Positions 1 through 6,520 of a stretch of 10,992 nucleotides of DNA are shown piece after piece (position 1 is the stretch's first letter; the number at the start of each line of letters is the position of its first letter). Made by a program: the position numbers and the translations under genes. Origin of the DNA: CAVPRW01 sp046727435 [NCBI: bacterium] (GTDB lineage Bacteria > Tectomicrobia > Entotheonellia > J063). The notes under the pieces were generated by a model. That model saw nothing but the letters and a program-made list of their open reading frames with translations. It was not told the origin of the DNA and did no database searches. The stretch lies in assembly GCA_046727435.1 (NCBI GenBank), contig JBKPCR010000393.1, positions 1 through 10,992 on the forward strand, in the 5' to 3' direction.

Positions 1-14
1 CCGCATACAGGAGA

Positions 15-117
15 CGAAGGGTTATTTATCCTCCTCCGGCAGCCACCGCGCCAGGGCCTCTTGCACGAGCACGCTCGTGATGTGACCTGGCCCTGCCCCG
101 GCCTGGACTGGTGCGGG
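15..117 (-). pseudogene. Possible C-terminal gene fragment
   Basis: After the TAA of the small zinc-knuckle gene the same reading frame stays open for 33 more codons and ends in TAA at 15-17. The peptide ends ITSVLVQEALARWLPEEDK, which reads like a real amphipathic C-terminal helix rather than random sequence. It has no ATG and no Shine-Dalgarno sequence. It may be the true C-terminus of the upstream gene, separated by a nonsense mutation, or the tail of a lost gene. No family is recognised; the helix faintly recalls ribbon-helix-helix antitoxin tails, but this is only an impression. Confidence 0.25.
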
Positions 118-453
118 TTAGAAGAGCGGCGTCGGGTCCGCGACCTGGCCGCAGAGCGTACACACATACACGTAGGTCTCCTCCCGCGCCTCCTGGAGCA
201 GTTCCCCGCGGCTAATACGCCGCGTCCCATGGCTCAGACAGTGGTAGGTGTCGAAGGCCTCCGCGTGAGCGGGCTGAGGAGCGCGGCCCGAGTCGTACAG
301 ATCGTCGACTGGGGCGCGCGGCCGCCGCGCAAACCACCGGCGTTCCCGCTCTGCTTCCACGAGAATGCGCAACTCCTCCAACGCCTCATCCGTCAGGTTC
401 GGCCAATCGATGCGTGGGACGTTCCTCGGCGTAGGTCGCTTTGGTGGTTTCAT
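118..453 (-). CDS. Small putative zinc-knuckle protein, function unknown
   Basis: This encodes 111 residues starting MKPPKRPTPRN. The start at 453 was chosen because a strong GGAGGAG lies about 5 bases upstream. An earlier ATG at 486 overlaps the stop codon of the preceding remnant (TGATG) but has no good ribosome-binding site. The N-terminus is basic and proline-rich. A middle acidic helix (LTDEALEELRILVEAERER) is followed by a basic RRWFARRPR segment. The C-terminal part has C-x2-H (CLSH) and C-x2-C (CTLC) pairs about 25 residues apart, which could bind one zinc ion. I do not recognise the family. Its position after another small, broken gene suggests a small accessory operon. The protein may be truncated, because its frame continues after the stop as a protein-like sequence. 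Confidence 0.55.
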   Translation of the reverse strand: MKPPKRPTPRNVPRIDWPNLTDEALEELRILVEAERERRWFARRPRAPVDDLYDSGRAPQPAHAEAFDTYHCLSHGTRRISRGELLQEAREETYVYVCTLCGQVADPTPLF

Positions 454-485
454 GCGTTCTCCTCCGCAAAGGGTTCCATTGCTCA

Positions 486-617
486 TCACTCCTCGACCAG
501 CAGATACGGCCGCCGCGCAAAGAACTCGTGAAACGCCAGGTTGACCACGTCTTTCAGCTCCACCCCTTCCGCCTGGGCATAGTACTCGATGATATCGACC
601 TAGAGCGTGTCCACCAC
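486..617 (-). pseudogene. Short gene remnant interrupted by TAG
   Basis: On the minus strand the frame reads VVDTL, then TAG (600-602), then VDIIEYYAQAEGVELKD and on through HEFFARRPYLLVEE to TGA at 486-488. The part after the TAG is clearly protein-like (helical, acidic/aromatic) but has no ATG of its own. The simplest reading is a short protein of about 45 to 60 residues whose early codon, perhaps CAG, became TAG. Its stop overlaps an ATG of the next gene (TGATG), so the pair was probably translationally coupled. The size, the helix content and the tandem arrangement with another small gene resemble accessory-module genes, but no family is recognised. Confidence 0.4.
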
Positions 618-745
618 AGCGGAGGTTGTTTTTCAGGAAATATTATTGAGTGATTTAGATAGTCGAGGCCCACACTCGCTGGCGTATGGGCGCGAGCCAC
701 AACCGATCTGATAGCTATGTTGTTCAGAATACCCCTGCCATCCGT

Positions 746-1645
746 TCAGGTCGCGCTGCCCACACGCGCGTCGACTAGACGATCGTAGGTGGCGCCTTCG
801 GGGACCAAATCCCAGCTGCGCATCCACTGGTAGGTGCGTTCAAACTCCTCCACCGGATATGGGCGCGGCTCCACGTAGCGCAGTCGAGGCAGGTGAAAGT
901 CTTCCGGGGCGAGCAAGACCTGGTGCTCTGCTGGCAGGTCGGCGATGAGATGATGCAGATGTTTTCGCTTATCCTCATTGAGCAGGGAGACCGCCTTGAT
1001 GATCGCCCGATTCAGCGCTGCGGCCGTCTCGGCGTCCACGTCGGGCGCAAACATCTCGGAGCCCACGTAAAAGCCGGCGATAACTTCGTGACAGCCCTGT
1101 TTTTCCGCCAGGGCGATATAGGGCTCCATCAACATCGCCGCGTCCACCTCGCCGTCGCGCATGGCCTGATAGCGACGCTCAGCCTGGCCGAGATGCACGA
1201 CGCGGATCGCCTCCCGCTCCATGAAGCCTTCCAGCAGCTGCAGGGTCAAATAGTGGGAACCCGCGTGAAAATTGACGGCGATCGTCTTGTGGCGTAGGGC
1301 CTGGGGATGGGTGATGGCGGAATCGGGGCGCACGAAGATCGCCTGACAGGCTACAGCTGCCCGCAACTGGATGATTCTCCCGCCCACCGCACTGATCTTT
1401 GAACGGTGTACCTGTCCCCACTCGCAGGCATTGAACGCAGCGGCCGCTCGTTCCTCGAACGGCGCATGCCGCCAGAAGGGATCGACTTGCTGAGGATCGG
1501 GCTCCGGCGCACGCGTGGTATCCCATTGGCGCGCGCGCAGAAATTCCACCTCGATGTCTTCCTGTGCAAAGAGCCCCTCTTCCTGGGCTACTAACCATGG
1601 GAGGTTGAAGACGGCTTGACTGAATTCATTGATGACCCGCTTCAT
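746..1645 (-). CDS. NMT1/SsuA-like solute-binding-domain protein lacking a signal peptide
   Basis: This is a 299-residue protein of the periplasmic-binding-protein type II fold, close to the NMT1/THI5 and nitrate/sulfonate/taurine (SsuA/TauA) ABC substrate-binding group. Family-like features are the opening FSQAVFNLPWLVAQEEGLF, which matches the usual 'P-x-x-x-A-x-x-x-G-x-F' entry helix. Others are VACQAIFVRPDSAI plus HKTIAVNFHAGSHY in the hinge region, and GEVDAAMLMEPYIALAE near the second lobe. The start at 1645 is supported by AGGAG about 9 bases upstream. A longer GTG start at 1732 is possible but adds no signal sequence. Normal ABC binding proteins carry an N-terminal signal or lipobox; this one begins MKRVINEFSQ with none, and no permease or ATPase gene lies nearby. 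It may be a cytosolic ligand-binding or enzymatic relative. The ligand is unknown. Confidence 0.75.
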   Translation of the reverse strand: MKRVINEFSQAVFNLPWLVAQEEGLFAQEDIEVEFLRARQWDTTRAPEPDPQQVDPFWRHAPFEERAAAAFNACEWGQVHRSKISAVGGRIIQLRAAVACQAIFVRPDSAITHPQALRHKTIAVNFHAGSHYLTLQLLEGFMEREAIRVVHLGQAERRYQAMRDGEVDAAMLMEPYIALAEKQGCHEVIAGFYVGSEMFAPDVDAETAAALNRAIIKAVSLLNEDKRKHLHHLIADLPAEHQVLLAPEDFHLPRLRYVEPRPYPVEEFERTYQWMRSWDLVPEGATYDRLVDARVGSAT

Positions 1646-1716
1646 GCATACATCTCCTCTTGCTATCCTCGCGTCTATGTCCGAAACAGCCCTGACAGGT
1701 ACGGGCAAGATGATTT

Positions 1717-1745
1717 GGACTACTCCAGACATGGTTTGGTGTCAA
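1717..1745 (-). promoter_or_regulatory. Candidate promoter of the solute-binding-like gene
   Basis: On the minus strand a perfect TTGACA (1740-1745) is followed after 17 bases by TAGTCC (1717-1722), a weak -10 match. It lies about 70 bases upstream of the chosen start. The -35 is convincing, the -10 is not. Confidence 0.3.
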
Positions 1746-1868
1746 GCGAAAACCTTGGCCCGCTATCGGGCTCCTCACCCAGACGTGAGTGTCCCGCCCA
1801 GAGTCAGGGGCAAGACCGTGAAGCGTATCTCGTCTTGAGAGGTCAGTTGTCCCCTGCTGAGGAGTGTG

Positions 1869-1903
1869 TTAAGGTTGGAGGGCCATGTAGATATCATTAT
1901 AGG
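1869..1903 (+). promoter_or_regulatory. Candidate promoter of the USP/cNMP operon
   Basis: Two overlapping sigma70-like pairs are visible, each with a 17-base spacer: TTAAGG (1869-1874) with TATCAT (1892-1897), and TTGGAG (1875-1880) with TATAGG (1898-1903). This is the only AT-rich patch before the start at 1949. Which pair is used, if either, cannot be decided from sequence. Confidence 0.35.
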
Positions 1904-1948
1904 TAGGTTTTCGATGCGAGCCGGCTGTGTGTGCCGCAGGGGTGTGAG

Positions 1949-3232
1949 ATGTTTCAGCGCATGTTGGTGCCACTCGATGGTTCGGCCCAAGCCGACAGAA
2001 TCCTCCCCTATGCCTCCGGGTTGGCTAATCGTCTCCATAGCCCCATTCTGCTGCTGTCGATTGTCGACCTGCGAGTGGCGTCGTCAGCCCGCGGCCGTGG
2101 GGATGTCGAGCAACAACTCCAAAGGGCGGTCGATCGCTTACACCGCGAGGGTGTGCAGGCCACCATGGCCATCACAGCTGGCAGGCCAGCGGAAGAGATC
2201 CTGGGGGTGGCTGAAAGCCAGGGATGCGACCTGATCGTGCTTTCCACCTCTACCAGGCAAAGTACCGGGCGTGAGACACTGGGCCGTGTCACCGACAAGG
2301 TCTTCCATGCCTCGCAGATTCCTCTGCTGTTGCTCCCACCCCTGGCCGCTGAGGCGCCCACGTCTCTACCCCAGCCTCCGTCCACACTCATCGTCCCCCT
2401 AGATGGCTCCGCCCTCGCCGAAGCCGCCCTGCCGTTCGCCGAAGACCTGGCGCAACGACTAACCGCAGAGGTCATGCTGGCGCGCGCCGTGCCTTTTCCA
2501 GGAGCGATTGTGGATGAACAGGCTCCCCCGACCGGCGAGGTCGAAGCCAGGACCTACCTTGGAAGTTTAACGGGGAAGCTGCGCTCGGCAGGTATACCCG
2601 TGCAGTCGCGAACGTTTGATGGCCCGCCGGTGGAGTATATCCTCAGCCTCGCGAGTCAGACACCGCACTGCCTCGTGATGCTCACCACCCACGGCCGCTC
2701 AGCGCTGGCGCGCTGGTTCGTCGGCAGCGTAGTGGAGGGGGTCGTCCAGGCGGCCAGCGTTCCTGTCCTCGTCATCCCCCGTCAACACAGTCGGCTCTAT
2801 GCCGCCAGAGTCTCTGCCTTATTGGCCCAGGCCCCGTTGTTCGCAGCGCTTAACCAGGAAGATCGCGAGCATCTCGGCGAAACCGCTCGCATCCGTGCCT
2901 ATCAGCCCGGTGAGCTCATCGTCCGTGAAGGCGATACGGCCACGGGATGTTTCATCATCGCCTCCGGACAAGTCGAGGTCGTGAAAGGGGAGGCCAGTGC
3001 GCATCCGACAGTCCTGACGACGCTGGGCGCGGGTGAGTTCTTTGGCGAGATGGCGGTGATCGACGATCATCCCCGCTCGGCCTCAATTTGGGCCCTCGAA
3101 GCGACCGAGTGCGTGGCGATCGGCCGGGCGGAGTTTCTGGAGACCTTACAGCGTCGTCCGCAGATCGCCGTCCAGATGCTTCCGGTGCTAGTCCGCCGCC
3201 TGCGCCGCGCCGATGCCAGAGTCTCGGAGTGA
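1949..3232 (+). CDS. Tandem universal stress protein domains fused to a cyclic-nucleotide-binding domain
   Basis: This is a 427-residue cytosolic protein. Residues 1-130 and about 146-277 are two UspA-type domains, each opening with the hallmark MLVPLDGS / LIVPLDGS strand. Domain 2 keeps most of the nucleotide loop (THGR, nine residues later GS at 259-260), although the first glycine is T246. Domain 1 has lost most of that loop, so it is probably structural. Residues about 295-420 form a Crp-type cNMP-binding beta-roll. It has ELIVREGDTATGCFIIASG and a phosphate-binding cassette GEFFGEMAVIDDHPRSAS with the key E367 and R376 present. No helix-turn-helix follows, so it is not a DNA-binding Crp; it ends in a basic helix RRLRRADARVSE. 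The start at 1949 is preceded by AGGGG; a GTG at 1931 is less likely. The stop is 11 bases before an aldo/keto reductase, implying one transcript. Likely role: a nucleotide-responsive stress or regulatory protein with an unknown partner. Confidence 0.9.
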   Translation: MFQRMLVPLDGSAQADRILPYASGLANRLHSPILLLSIVDLRVASSARGRGDVEQQLQRAVDRLHREGVQATMAITAGRPAEEILGVAESQGCDLIVLSTSTRQSTGRETLGRVTDKVFHASQIPLLLLPPLAAEAPTSLPQPPSTLIVPLDGSALAEAALPFAEDLAQRLTAEVMLARAVPFPGAIVDEQAPPTGEVEARTYLGSLTGKLRSAGIPVQSRTFDGPPVEYILSLASQTPHCLVMLTTHGRSALARWFVGSVVEGVVQAASVPVLVIPRQHSRLYAARVSALLAQAPLFAALNQEDREHLGETARIRAYQPGELIVREGDTATGCFIIASGQVEVVKGEASAHPTVLTTLGAGEFFGEMAVIDDHPRSASIWALEATECVAIGRAEFLETLQRRPQIAVQMLPVLVRRLRRADARVSE

Positions 3233-3243
3233 GGAATGGGGCT

Positions 3244-4194
3244 ATGCAATATCGACAGTTAGGGCGTGCCGGAGTTCGGGTGTCGATCATTGGCCTCGGC
3301 ACGAATCGGTTTGGGACCGATCAACTCCCGCAGGAAGAGGTCAACAAGATCATCGATGCGGCCCTTGATTTGGGCATCAACTTCATCGATGCCGCCAACA
3401 CCTACGTCCGTGGCCGCTGTGAGGAAACCCTGGGGTGCGCCCTCAAGGGGCGTCGGGAGCGTTTTATTCTGGCCACGAAGGCCGCCTTACCCATTGGCGA
3501 TGGGCCCAACGATCGCGGGGCTTCGCGGTATCATCTGCTGCAGGCGTTCGAGAATAGCCTGCGTCGCCTGCAGACGGATCACCTCGACCTGTATTACGCG
3601 CACCGCTGGGATGATACCACCCCCATCGAGGAGACCTTGCGAGCGCTGGATGATTTGCTCCGGCTCGGAAAGGTGTGCTATGTGGGGGCATCGGAGTATG
3701 CCTCATGGCAGCTGGCGCATGCCAACCTGCTGGCCGAGGTGCGTGGTTGGACGCCGTTTGTCGTCCTACAATCCCGGTATAACATGCTAGACCGACAGGT
3801 CGAGCGCGAGGTGCTGCCGTATTGTCACGCCCATGGCGTCGGCTTTATCCCCTACCATCCGCTGGCAGGTGGTTTCTTGACCGGCAAGTATAAACGGGGC
3901 CAACCTCCGCCACCTGGGTCACGTGGCATGAGGGCTCCAGCACGCATGCAACACTATATGACGGATGCCCATTATGCCACGTTGGAAGCCCTGAGGGTGT
4001 GGGCCGCAGCGCGCGGTCGGGGGTTGAACGAGCTGGCGCAGGCCTGGCTGTTGGCCCATCCCCAGGTCTGCTCGGTGATCTCCGGCGCGACCCGCCTGGA
4101 ACACTTGCTGGACAATGTCAAAGCCGCATCCTGGAGCTTGAGCCAGGCCGAACTGGCGGAGGTCAATGCGCTGCTGGCGCAGAGCCGACCGTAG
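3244..4194 (+). CDS. Aldo/keto reductase
   Basis: This is a 316-residue NAD(P)H-dependent oxidoreductase of the AKR (beta/alpha)8 family, reducing aldehydes or ketones. The catalytic tetrad can be read directly: D49 and Y54 in FIDAANTY, K79 in ILATKA, and H120 in LDLYYAHRWD. The opening YRQLGRAGVRVSIIGLGTN is typical of bacterial YajO/YhdN-like members, and the cofactor-phosphate region is SVISGATRLEHLLDN (about 277-291). The substrate loop YHPLAGGFLTGKYKRGQ also matches that group. Translation starts at 3244, 11 bases after the stress-protein stop. A purine-rich GAGGAATGGGG precedes it; longer upstream starts would overlap the preceding gene. The substrate cannot be inferred. Co-transcription with the USP-cNMP gene is likely. 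Confidence 0.92.
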   Translation: MQYRQLGRAGVRVSIIGLGTNRFGTDQLPQEEVNKIIDAALDLGINFIDAANTYVRGRCEETLGCALKGRRERFILATKAALPIGDGPNDRGASRYHLLQAFENSLRRLQTDHLDLYYAHRWDDTTPIEETLRALDDLLRLGKVCYVGASEYASWQLAHANLLAEVRGWTPFVVLQSRYNMLDRQVEREVLPYCHAHGVGFIPYHPLAGGFLTGKYKRGQPPPPGSRGMRAPARMQHYMTDAHYATLEALRVWAAARGRGLNELAQAWLLAHPQVCSVISGATRLEHLLDNVKAASWSLSQAELAEVNALLAQSRP

Positions 4195-4212
4195 CCATAG
4201 CTGTCGTCTCTC

Positions 4213-4233
4213 GCACCTGAAGGGCATAGGTGC
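4213..4233 (+). other. Small hairpin between the two reductase genes
   Basis: GCACCT (4213-4218) pairs with AGGTGC (4228-4233) around a 9-base loop in the 59-base gap. It is followed by CTGTTTG, a poor T-tract. It could be a weak attenuator or a mRNA-stability element; chance is possible. Confidence 0.3.
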
Positions 4234-4253
4234 CTGTTTGAGGAGCCACGGAC

Positions 4254-5201
4254 ATGCCAGACCTTCCCAAGCGAATCCTCGGACGGACCGGATTGCAGGT
4301 GACCACCCTCGGCTTCGGCGCGCTGGAGCTGCGGGGCGTGGTCGCGGGCGTCGGCCGACCGCTCGCACCAGGCCAGCCTGCGCACATCCTGCAGGCGGTG
4401 CTGGACGCTGGCATCAACTATATCGACGTCGCCGTGGACTATGGCGAAGCCGAAGACCACATCGGCCGGTGCATCGCCAGGCGTCGTCATGAGTTCTTCC
4501 TGGCCTCTAAGTGCGGGTGCCCGCTGGATGTGAGCCGGTTCTCTCCAAGCGAGCGCACGCGGTACGGCACCCCGCTGCCCCGGCTCCACGACTACAGCCG
4601 TCAGCATATCATCGACGCAGTCAACCAGAGCCTGCGGCGTATGAAAACCGACTACCTGGACGTGCTCCAATTTCACTTCAGCCCGGCCAAGGAGGTACTG
4701 GAGCGTGAGGGGGCCATCCAAACGCTCCAAGACCTCAAGCAAGCCGGTAAGATTCGCTTCCTAGGCGTTTCCTCGATTCTGCCGAACCTCACCGACCACA
4801 TCCGGATGGGCGTGTTCGACGTCTTCCAGATCCCGTATTCAGCTTTGCAGTCGGAGCATGAGGCAGCTATCACCGAAGCGTCACAGGCCGGGGCGGGCAT
4901 TGTCATCCGCGGCGGCGTGGCCCGCGGCGAGCCAGGTGCGGGGCAGGGCTCGGCCGACGTCTGGAAGCTCTGGGAGCAAGCGCAGCTGGATGAGTTACTG
5001 GAGGGCATGTCCGCCACGGAGTTCATGCTGCGCTTCACCATCACCAGCGCGGACGTGCATACCACCATCGTGGGGACGCTCAACCCGACGCACCTGCAAG
5101 AGAATGTCGCGGCGGTGTTGCAGGGGCCGCTGCCAGCCGCCATGTATCACGAGGCCAAGCGCCGCCTCGCTGACGCCCGTGTGGTTCTGTCGGTGTCCTA
5201 A
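4254..5201 (+). CDS. Second aldo/keto reductase, divergent
   Basis: This is a 315-residue AKR-family NAD(P)H oxidoreductase with the tetrad D58 and Y63 (NYIDVAVDYGEAE), K86 (FFLASK) and H141 (LDVLQFHFS). It starts KRILGRTGLQVTTLGFGALE, the usual AKR opening. It carries an insertion around residues 88-115 (PLDVSRFSPSE to LHDYS) not seen in the upstream reductase. The C-terminal TTIVGTLNPTHLQENV replaces the usual cofactor-binding loop. It is not a recent duplicate of its neighbour, because the two share only family motifs. The ATG at 4254 has GAGGAG about 8 bases upstream. The 59-base gap from the first reductase fits the same operon. The substrate is unknown; similar proteins act on sugars or small carbonyls. 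Confidence 0.9.
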   Translation: MPDLPKRILGRTGLQVTTLGFGALELRGVVAGVGRPLAPGQPAHILQAVLDAGINYIDVAVDYGEAEDHIGRCIARRRHEFFLASKCGCPLDVSRFSPSERTRYGTPLPRLHDYSRQHIIDAVNQSLRRMKTDYLDVLQFHFSPAKEVLEREGAIQTLQDLKQAGKIRFLGVSSILPNLTDHIRMGVFDVFQIPYSALQSEHEAAITEASQAGAGIVIRGGVARGEPGAGQGSADVWKLWEQAQLDELLEGMSATEFMLRFTITSADVHTTIVGTLNPTHLQENVAAVLQGPLPAAMYHEAKRRLADARVVLSVS

Positions 5202-5210
5202 CGCTTCTCG

Positions 5211-5239
5211 TTGCAGGGGCAGCAGGTCTCTGGTATAGT
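5211..5239 (+). promoter_or_regulatory. Candidate promoter of the luciferase-like oxidoreductase gene
   Basis: TTGCAG (5211-5216), 17 bases, then TATAGT (5234-5239), a one-mismatch -10 box. It sits in the 130-base gap after the second reductase and would give a leader of roughly 85 bases. A perfect TTGACA at 5292-5297 lacks a matching -10. Confidence 0.45.
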
Positions 5240-5331
5240 GCGCACGTTTGTGTTGCCGTCCATGGTTGGCGCGGCGGTGGCGGCCCCGGTGTTGACATGG
5301 TTGTGCGGCGGACGCGCGTAAGGAGGGGATC

Positions 5332-6333
5332 ATGCAGTTTGGATTATTCGGGAGTGCCCAGGCAAGACGGGGCGGCCCTGACGTCGACAGTGCAGCGGGC
5401 TTCAGGGATTTCGTCGAATACAATGTCGAGGCCGAGGCACTTGGCTTTCACAGCTCATTCATCGTCGAACACCATTTCACCGGGTTTGGCCAAGTGTCCG
5501 CGTCCTTGAACCTCTTAACCTGGATCGGGGCGCACACCAAGACCTTGCGACTCGGCACTGCGGTGCTGGTGCTCCCCTGGCACAACCCCGTGCTGTTGGC
5601 CGAACAGGCCTCTACCCTCGATTTATTGTCGGGCGGCCGGTTTGATTTCGGCATCGGTAAGGGCTACCGGTATAATGAATTCTCCGGGTTCTGTGTCCCC
5701 ATGGAAGAGGCAGAGCCACGCTTCGACGAAGTCTTAGAGGTGATGATCAAGGCCTGGACCTCGGACACACCGTGGTCGCATCGCGGCCAGTACTGGCAGT
5801 TCGACAACATCGTGGTGGAGCCCCCGACAGTTCAAAAGCCCCATCCGCCGATCTGGATGGGCGCCGGAAGCCCCGGCTCTATCAAAAAAGTGGCGGCAAA
5901 CGGCTTCAATCTGCTGCTGGGCCAATTTTCTTCCCTGGCCCAGATCGCCGAGCAGATTGCCCTCTTCAAGTCAGAGGTCGAGGCCTCCGGTCGCACATTC
6001 GACCCGATGACCGTGGGGGTTGCCCGCTCCCTCAACGTGGTCATGAACCGGGAGGAGTACGAGAAGGCGATCGAAAATCGCATGGCGGGGCGTCGGCGCG
6101 TTGAGCGGTTGTCGCAACGTCCGGACGCGCAAAATCAGAAAAAGGTCATGTCTGAAGACGAGGTGCGCGAGGTCGCTGAGGCCGGGACCCTCTATGGTAC
6201 GCCCGACGACATTGCCGTCAAGCTGCAGGCACTGCGCGACGTTGGCGCGGCCTACGTGCTGATCAACAGCGCAGGCGGACCAGCCTCCTTGCGTCGCTTC
6301 GCACGTGAGGTGATGCCAGCGTTTGCAGGCTAG
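5332..6333 (+). CDS. LLM-class flavin-dependent oxidoreductase (luciferase-like)
   Basis: This is a 333-residue TIM-barrel monooxygenase/oxidoreductase of the bacterial-luciferase superfamily, using reduced FMN or F420. Diagnostic segments are MQFGLFG at strand 1, EAEALGFHSSFIVEHHF (36-49, with the family EHHF), and RLGTAVLVLPWHNPVLLAEQ. SGGRFDFGIGKGYRYNEF (100-117) is followed by PPIWMGAGSP in the second half and LYGTPDDIAVKLQ near the C-terminus. The ATG at 5332 follows a strong AAGGAGG at 5 to 7 bases. A 130-base gap with its own promoter-like site separates it from the reductases, so it may be independently transcribed or an operon member with an internal promoter. The exact substrate and cofactor cannot be read from sequence. 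Confidence 0.92.
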   Translation: MQFGLFGSAQARRGGPDVDSAAGFRDFVEYNVEAEALGFHSSFIVEHHFTGFGQVSASLNLLTWIGAHTKTLRLGTAVLVLPWHNPVLLAEQASTLDLLSGGRFDFGIGKGYRYNEFSGFCVPMEEAEPRFDEVLEVMIKAWTSDTPWSHRGQYWQFDNIVVEPPTVQKPHPPIWMGAGSPGSIKKVAANGFNLLLGQFSSLAQIAEQIALFKSEVEASGRTFDPMTVGVARSLNVVMNREEYEKAIENRMAGRRRVERLSQRPDAQNQKKVMSEDEVREVAEAGTLYGTPDDIAVKLQALRDVGAAYVLINSAGGPASLRRFAREVMPAFAG

Positions 6334-6461
6334 CCTGTGAACCAGACGGTGGCCTGGGGGCGACGTGCCGGCCAGCTTGTGGCGCATCCCTCTGATTGAT
6401 GGGTCTTCGTTACCCCTGACCCAACTTGGGCAAGTCAGCCGAACAGGCATACCCATCTATG

Positions 6462-6516
6462 GGCATCCTCCTGGTGGTAGAGGAGGATGCCACATCTGTG
6501 GGGGTGTCTCACCCCC
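6462..6516. terminator. Pair of hairpins between convergent genes, probable bidirectional terminator
   Basis: An 11-bp perfect stem (6462-6472 with 6481-6491, core GCATCCTCCT / AGGAGGATGC) has an 8-base loop. It is followed 8 bases later by GGGGGTG-tct-CACCCCC (6500-6516), a 7-bp stem. They lie between the ends of the luciferase-like gene (6333) and the SDR gene (6521). Neither has a T-run on either strand, so classic intrinsic termination is not clear; blocking of convergent transcripts or 3'-end protection is likely. Confidence 0.6.
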
Positions 6517-6520
6517 CCTC

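Larger units (their letters stand above)
1646..1948. other. Divergent intergenic region
   Basis: This 303-base region lies between the minus-strand solute-binding-like gene and the plus-strand stress-protein gene. It should hold promoters for both. No convincing coding sequence, long repeat or RNA gene was seen in it. Confidence 0.5.

Noticed and set aside
1179-1598. Long open frame antisense to the solute-binding-like gene
   Set aside because: Arginine/serine/glycine-rich shadow frame with no domain, inside a clear gene on the same strand in another frame.
3972-4742. 256-codon antisense frame over the two reductase genes
   Set aside because: Both sense genes show complete catalytic motifs; the antisense protein has no recognisable feature and no ribosome-binding site, as expected in high-GC DNA.
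5292-5320. Perfect TTGACA at 5292-5297 as the promoter of the luciferase-like gene
   Set aside because: The sequence 17 bases downstream (CGCGTA) is a poor -10 and the start would fall within the ribosome-binding region; the TTGCAG/TATAGT pair upstream is better.
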